DNA from: Candidatus Paralachnospira avium
GTDB lineage: Bacteria; Bacillota; Clostridia; Lachnospirales; Lachnospiraceae
DNA: 53,522 nucleotides
Direction: 5' to 3'
Assembly (NCBI GenBank): GCA_904420245.1
Contig: CAJFUL010000071.1
Span: 1-53,522 of the forward strand
Position 1 is the first letter of the stretch, and each line of letters starts with the position of its first letter. Made by a program: the position numbers and the translations under genes. Positions 49,846 through 53,522 of this stretch are shown piece after piece. Below the pieces are notes generated by a model. It had not been told where the DNA came from, searched no databases, and was given only the letters and a program-made list of their open reading frames with translations.

Positions 49846-50529
49846 ATGATACTTACGGGAGCGGCGGTAAATGGAGCAGCGCTGGCGGCGGGAGCCCTGG
49901 CGGGGCTTCTTCTGAAACGGCGGATCTCCGGAGAGCTGGGGGAGTTTCTGACTCAGGGCCTGGGGATCTGCGTGATCTTCATAGGGATCCAGGGGGCCCT
50001 GGAGGGACAGGAGATCATCATGACGATCCTGTCCATGGTCCTGGGAGGGATCCTGGGGCACTGCATAGACTTCGACGGCAGGATGGAGCGGCTGGGACAG
50101 CGGATACAGAAAAAGACAGGCGGCGGCCAGAAGCTGGCGGAAGGGTTTGTGAGCTGTACGGTCCTGGTGTGTACGGGAGCCATGGCCATCGTGGGCTCCA
50201 TGGAGAGCGGACTGTCGGGCGACCACGGGATCCTGTTTTCCAAGGCGCTGATAGACGGGATCATGGCGGTGGTCATGGCGGCCTCCATGGGGATCGGAGT
50301 GGCCTTCGCCGCGGTGCCGCTCTTACTCTACGAGGGGACGCTGACGCTGATCGCCAGTACCGCCGCCCCCTATCTGACAGATCCGGTCATCCGGGAAATG
50401 TCCTGCGTGGGAAATCTCCTGATCGTGATGATCGGATTGAATATGATGAAACTGACGAAGATCAAGGTGGCCAACTATATCCCGGCGGCCTTTATGCCAA
50501 TGCTCTTATATGTGTTCTGGCCCAGATGA
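49846..50529 (+). CDS. DUF554-family membrane protein
   Basis: The 227-residue protein has about six to seven hydrophobic spans and the DUF554 (YdfK-like) features GAAVNGAALAAGALAGLLL at the start, a central FVSCTVLVCTGAMAIVGSME and FSKALIDGIMAVVMAASMGIG. Function is unknown. It has its own candidate promoter and a terminator overlapping its stop. Confidence 0.85.
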   Translation: MILTGAAVNGAALAAGALAGLLLKRRISGELGEFLTQGLGICVIFIGIQGALEGQEIIMTILSMVLGGILGHCIDFDGRMERLGQRIQKKTGGGQKLAEGFVSCTVLVCTGAMAIVGSMESGLSGDHGILFSKALIDGIMAVVMAASMGIGVAFAAVPLLLYEGTLTLIASTAAPYLTDPVIREMSCVGNLLIVMIGLNMMKLTKIKVANYIPAAFMPMLLYVFWPR

Positions 50530-50553
50530 AGCCCGTGGAGGGCTTCTTTTTTT
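50528..50553 (+). terminator. Terminator after the DUF554 gene
   Basis: GAAGCCC pairs with GGGCTTC around a 5-base loop and is followed by seven T residues. The stem begins inside the stop codon. Confidence 0.9.
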
Positions 50554-50666
50554 GCTCTATGGGAGCGCACTGCGGCGGACGTACACATAATTTTCACACA
50601 ATGGTTTCATATTGGGCACAAACTGGCATTAAAATAGAAAGGAAAATGTCTAAAGGAGGAGCAGCC

Positions 50667-51746
50667 GTGATAGAAGTAAAGAACCTTGTGAAGCGGTATG
50701 GGAACCATGTGGCGGTGGACCATCTGAGCTTTACCGTGGAAAAGGGACAGATCTATGGATTTTTGGGGCCCAATGGCGCAGGAAAGTCCACGACCATGAA
50801 CATCATCACCGGATACATCGCATCCACGGAGGGGACGGTCCTGGTGGATGGACATGACATCCTGAAGGAGCCGGAGGCGGCGAAACGGTGTATCGGTTAT
50901 CTGCCGGAGCAGCCGCCTCTGTATATGGATATGACGGTAACGGAATATCTGAAGTTTGTGCAGGATTTAAAGCAGATCAAGAAGGGAGAACGCAGGGAAA
51001 TGCTGCGGCAGGTCATGGAAATGACGGGCATCTCCGAAGTCTCGGAGAGGGTCATCAAGAACCTGTCCAAGGGCTTCCGCCAGCGGGTGGGACTGGCCCA
51101 GGCCCTGATCGGATTCCCCGAGATCCTGATCCTGGATGAACCGACGGTGGGACTGGATCCCAAGCAGATGACGGAGATCCGGAGCCTCATCCGGGAGCTG
51201 AGCAAGGACCATACCGTGATCCTGAGCTCCCACATCCTGTCTGAGGTCAGCGCCGTCTGCGATCATATCCTGATCATCTCCAAAGGAAAGCTGGCGGCCA
51301 GCGATACGCCGGAAAACCTGAGCCGGGCCATGGCGGGAGAGCAGAAGCTGGCGCTTTCGGTCAAGGGCGGGGCGGACCAGGTGGAAGGAGTCCTTAAGGG
51401 CATGGAGGAGGTATCGGAATTTGAAGTGCTTCCTTCCGGGGAGGACGGCCTGTGGAAGGTCAGTCTGACGGCTCAGCCGGAAAAGGATATCCGGGAGCGG
51501 CTTTTCTGGGCCATGGCGGATGCGGGGCTTCCCATCATGGAGATGAGACTGACCGGCATGAGTCTGGAGGATGTGTTCCTGGAGTTGACAGAGAGCGATG
51601 AGGAGGCTGTCGGAGGGTGGACGGAGTCCTCCGGGGAGTCCGGCAGTGTTCCGGAGACAGAAACGGAGGGGCAAAAAGACGGCGAAGAAGACGATGGAGC
51701 GGAGACGCCGGAAGAGGAGGTAGCAGGCAATGGCAGCGATCTATAA
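50667..51746 (+). CDS. ABC transporter ATP-binding protein with acidic tail
   Basis: The start is the GTG six bases after AAAGGAGGA (an ATG at 50646 would add seven residues). Walker A is GPNGAGKS (34-41), the signature is LSKGF (133-137) instead of LSGGQ, and Walker B is ILILDE (154-159), followed by the switch His (SSHIL). The 359-residue protein has an extra C-terminal domain and an acidic tail of about 40 residues rich in Glu and Gly. It resembles the GldA-like ATPases paired with GldFG-type permeases. It overlaps the permease by 17 bases. Confidence 0.9.
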   Translation: MIEVKNLVKRYGNHVAVDHLSFTVEKGQIYGFLGPNGAGKSTTMNIITGYIASTEGTVLVDGHDILKEPEAAKRCIGYLPEQPPLYMDMTVTEYLKFVQDLKQIKKGERREMLRQVMEMTGISEVSERVIKNLSKGFRQRVGLAQALIGFPEILILDEPTVGLDPKQMTEIRSLIRELSKDHTVILSSHILSEVSAVCDHILIISKGKLAASDTPENLSRAMAGEQKLALSVKGGADQVEGVLKGMEEVSEFEVLPSGEDGLWKVSLTAQPEKDIRERLFWAMADAGLPIMEMRLTGMSLEDVFLELTESDEEAVGGWTESSGESGSVPETETEGQKDGEEDDGAETPEEEVAGNGSDL

Positions 51747-53522
51747 GCGGGAGGTCCGGTCCTATCTGACTTCCATGCTGGGCTATGTATTTATCGCCGT
51801 CAATCTTTTGATGGTGGGGATCTATTTTACCAATTACAATCTGAATTACGGGTATCCCTATATGGATTATACCCTTTCCGGCGTCTGCTTTATCTTTCTG
51901 ATCACGACGCCCATCCTGACCATGAAGACCATGGCGGAAGAACGGAGGCAGAAAACGGACCAGCTCCTTTTGACCTCGCCGGTGACGCCTGCCAGGATCG
52001 TTCTTGGAAAATATCTGGCGCTGGTGACTATCTTTTTGATCCCCATGGTGATCCTCGCGTTTTATCCGCTGATCCTGACCATGTTCGGCTCTGTGCCTCT
52101 GCGGGCGGATTATACGGCGCTTTTCGGATATTTCCTGCTGGGCTGCACATATCTGGCGGTGGGACTTTTCATCTCGTCCCTCACGGAGAGTCCCGTACTG
52201 GCGGCGGTGCTCACCTTTGGCGTCAGCTTTTTGTGCTATATGTCGTCGGCTGTGGGCGATTTTATTTCCGGGACGGCCTTTGCCACCTATATTTCCGTCC
52301 TGGTGCTCATCCTGCTGCTTTGCCTGATCCTTTACGCCATGACAAAGAGCAGGATTGTGATGGCGGGAGCCTTCGTGGTGCTGGCGGCGGCGCTGACGGT
52401 CTGCTATTTTGCGGACTCCTCTCTCCTGTCGGGAGGCATACAGAAGGTAATAGGAATCTTTGATTTCAGCGAGCCCTTTTATACGTTTCTGGATGGGATC
52501 TTTGACATCAGCAGTGTGCTCTATTATCTTTCAGTCATAGGGATCTGCTGCTTTTTCGCGGTCCAGTCCATTGAAAAGCGGCGGTGGGGCTATCACCATG
52601 GCTCCTACAGCGTGGGCTGGACGGCGGCGGTCCTGGCCATCGTCATCGTGGTCAATCTGACGGCGGCGGAGCTCCCGGCCGGATGGACCAGCATAGATAT
52701 GACGGAGAACCAGTATTATACTCTTTCTGACCAGTCCAGAGAAGTCCTGAACGGGCTTACGGAGGATGTCACCATATATATGCTGACGGAGGATGGGACA
52801 TCGGACGGAATGACAGAGAGCCTGCTGGAACAGTATGAAAGCAGCTCCAGCCATATCCATGTGGAGGAAAGGGATCTGGTCCAGTATCCCACGTTTGCGT
52901 CCAATTATACGACGGAGACTCTGTCCGCCGGGAGCCTCATCGTGGAGATGGGAGACAGGAGCCGGGTGATCCCCTATTCCGATCTGTATGAATACTCCTA
53001 CAGCTACTATTCCTCCTATGCCTCTGCTTTTGACGGGGAAGGGCAGATCACCAGCGCCATCTCCTATGTGTCCAGCGAGGATATTCCGAAGCTGTATGTA
53101 CTGGAGGGACACCGGGAAAGTGAGCTGAGCGATACGCTGACAGATCAGATCGAGAAAGAGAATCTGGAGGTGGAATCCCTGAACCTGGTCAGCGCAGGCT
53201 CCGTGCCGGAGGACGCGGCGGCGGTCATCATCCATTCTCCTCAGACGGACCTTTCCCAGGAGGAGGCGCAGATGCTCCTGGAATATCTGCAAAACGGCGG
53301 AAACGCTTTTATCACCAGCCTTTATACAGGAGAGGAGATGCCCAATTTCAACTCTGTCCTGGAGTACTACGGCGTAACGGTCATGGACGGGATCGTGATT
53401 GAAGGAGACAGCGATCATTATTATCCTCAAAACCAGATCTATCTGCTTCCGGAGATCCAGAGCACGTCCTTAACTTCTTCTCTGGTTTCCGATAACCGGC
53501 TGGTGCTCATGCCCATCAGCCA
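51730..53522 (+). CDS. ABC-2-type permease fused to a GldG-like domain (partial)
   Basis: This frame is open from the ATG to the window edge (597 complete codons) with no stop. Residues about 10-245 form an ABC-2 permease with six hydrophobic spans (MLGYVFIAVNLLMVGIYF first; TMKTMAEERRQKTDQLLLTS between spans). Another span (TAAVLAIVIVVNLTAAEL, about 298-315) leads into a large extracytoplasmic GldG-like domain with TENQYYTLSDQSREVL, YVSSEDIPKLYVLEGH and AAAVIIHSPQTDLSQEE. GldF and GldG are separate in many bacteria, so this is a natural fusion. The substrate is unknown. The 3' end is missing. Confidence 0.85.
   Translation, partial: MAAIYKREVRSYLTSMLGYVFIAVNLLMVGIYFTNYNLNYGYPYMDYTLSGVCFIFLITTPILTMKTMAEERRQKTDQLLLTSPVTPARIVLGKYLALVTIFLIPMVILAFYPLILTMFGSVPLRADYTALFGYFLLGCTYLAVGLFISSLTESPVLAAVLTFGVSFLCYMSSAVGDFISGTAFATYISVLVLILLLCLILYAMTKSRIVMAGAFVVLAAALTVCYFADSSLLSGGIQKVIGIFDFSEPFYTFLDGIFDISSVLYYLSVIGICCFFAVQSIEKRRWGYHHGSYSVGWTAAVLAIVIVVNLTAAELPAGWTSIDMTENQYYTLSDQSREVLNGLTEDVTIYMLTEDGTSDGMTESLLEQYESSSSHIHVEERDLVQYPTFASNYTTETLSAGSLIVEMGDRSRVIPYSDLYEYSYSYYSSYASAFDGEGQITSAISYVSSEDIPKLYVLEGHRESELSDTLTDQIEKENLEVESLNLVSAGSVPEDAAAVIIHSPQTDLSQEEAQMLLEYLQNGGNAFITSLYTGEEMPNFNSVLEYYGVTVMDGIVIEGDSDHYYPQNQIYLLPEIQSTSLTSSLVSDNRLVLMPIS

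Overview
The window looks like a chromosomal segment of a Gram-positive, low-oxygen member of the Clostridia, most likely a Lachnospiraceae species. The reasons are GC-rich coding DNA with strong AGGAGG-type ribosome binding sites, a FabK-type fatty acid operon with a fused AccD-AccA carboxyltransferase, a RicT/YaaT neighbourhood ordered much as in Bacillus, an SpmA-like spore protein, and a siphophage-type prophage. Genus cannot be fixed from the sequence alone.

Layout: (1) 1-418: a cluster of four tRNA genes (Thr cut by the window edge, Tyr, initiator fMet, Phe) closed by a strong terminator. (2) About 419-25105: a compact prophage. It holds a leftward lysogeny block (repressor, ImmA-like protein, integrase), a rightward early block (small DNA-binding protein, DUF669, primase-helicase), a phage sigma factor and an ArpU-like regulator, head genes (small and large terminase, portal, MuF-type minor capsid protein), an AT-rich toxin/immunity cassette block (about 11.0-13.2 kb), head-tail and tail genes, a tail tip and receptor-binding protein, and lysis genes (XhlA-like protein, holin, amidase). 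No scaffold or major capsid gene is visible where they would be expected; the cassette block sits in their place. (3) 25406-34756: host housekeeping genes (NAD(P)-binding protein, MBL hydrolase, Mrp, YfcE phosphodiesterase, PLP decarboxylase, guanylate-kinase-like protein, holB, ricT, trmN6, rsmI). (4) 34842-38636: ferredoxin, a leftward HAD/IclR pair, an AroE-family dehydrogenase and Hsp20. (5) 38876-49031: the fatty acid synthesis operon fabH-acpP-fabK-fabD-fabG-fabF-accB-fabZ-accC-accDA plus a second FabK-like flavoprotein, with a clear promoter and a TTTGA-N3-TCAAA operator. (6) 49122 to the end: SpmA-like protein, DUF554 protein, and an ABC exporter whose permease is fused to a GldG-like domain and runs off the window.

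The most interesting locus is 9820-13232. The MuF-type minor capsid gene ends in a linker, immediately followed in another reading frame by a polymorphic-toxin C-terminal domain and an overlapping immunity-like gene. A one-base difference at a G4 run would join capsid protein and toxin into one protein. Downstream the linker DNA recurs (44 bp identical) with only a toxin tail and another immunity-like gene. A 76-bp element that can fold into three hairpins recurs after each unit. This looks like a recombination-driven store of toxin and orphan immunity cassettes inside a prophage that has lost its capsid genes.

All calls come from reading the sequence and translations by eye, with family assignment from memory; no database search was run.
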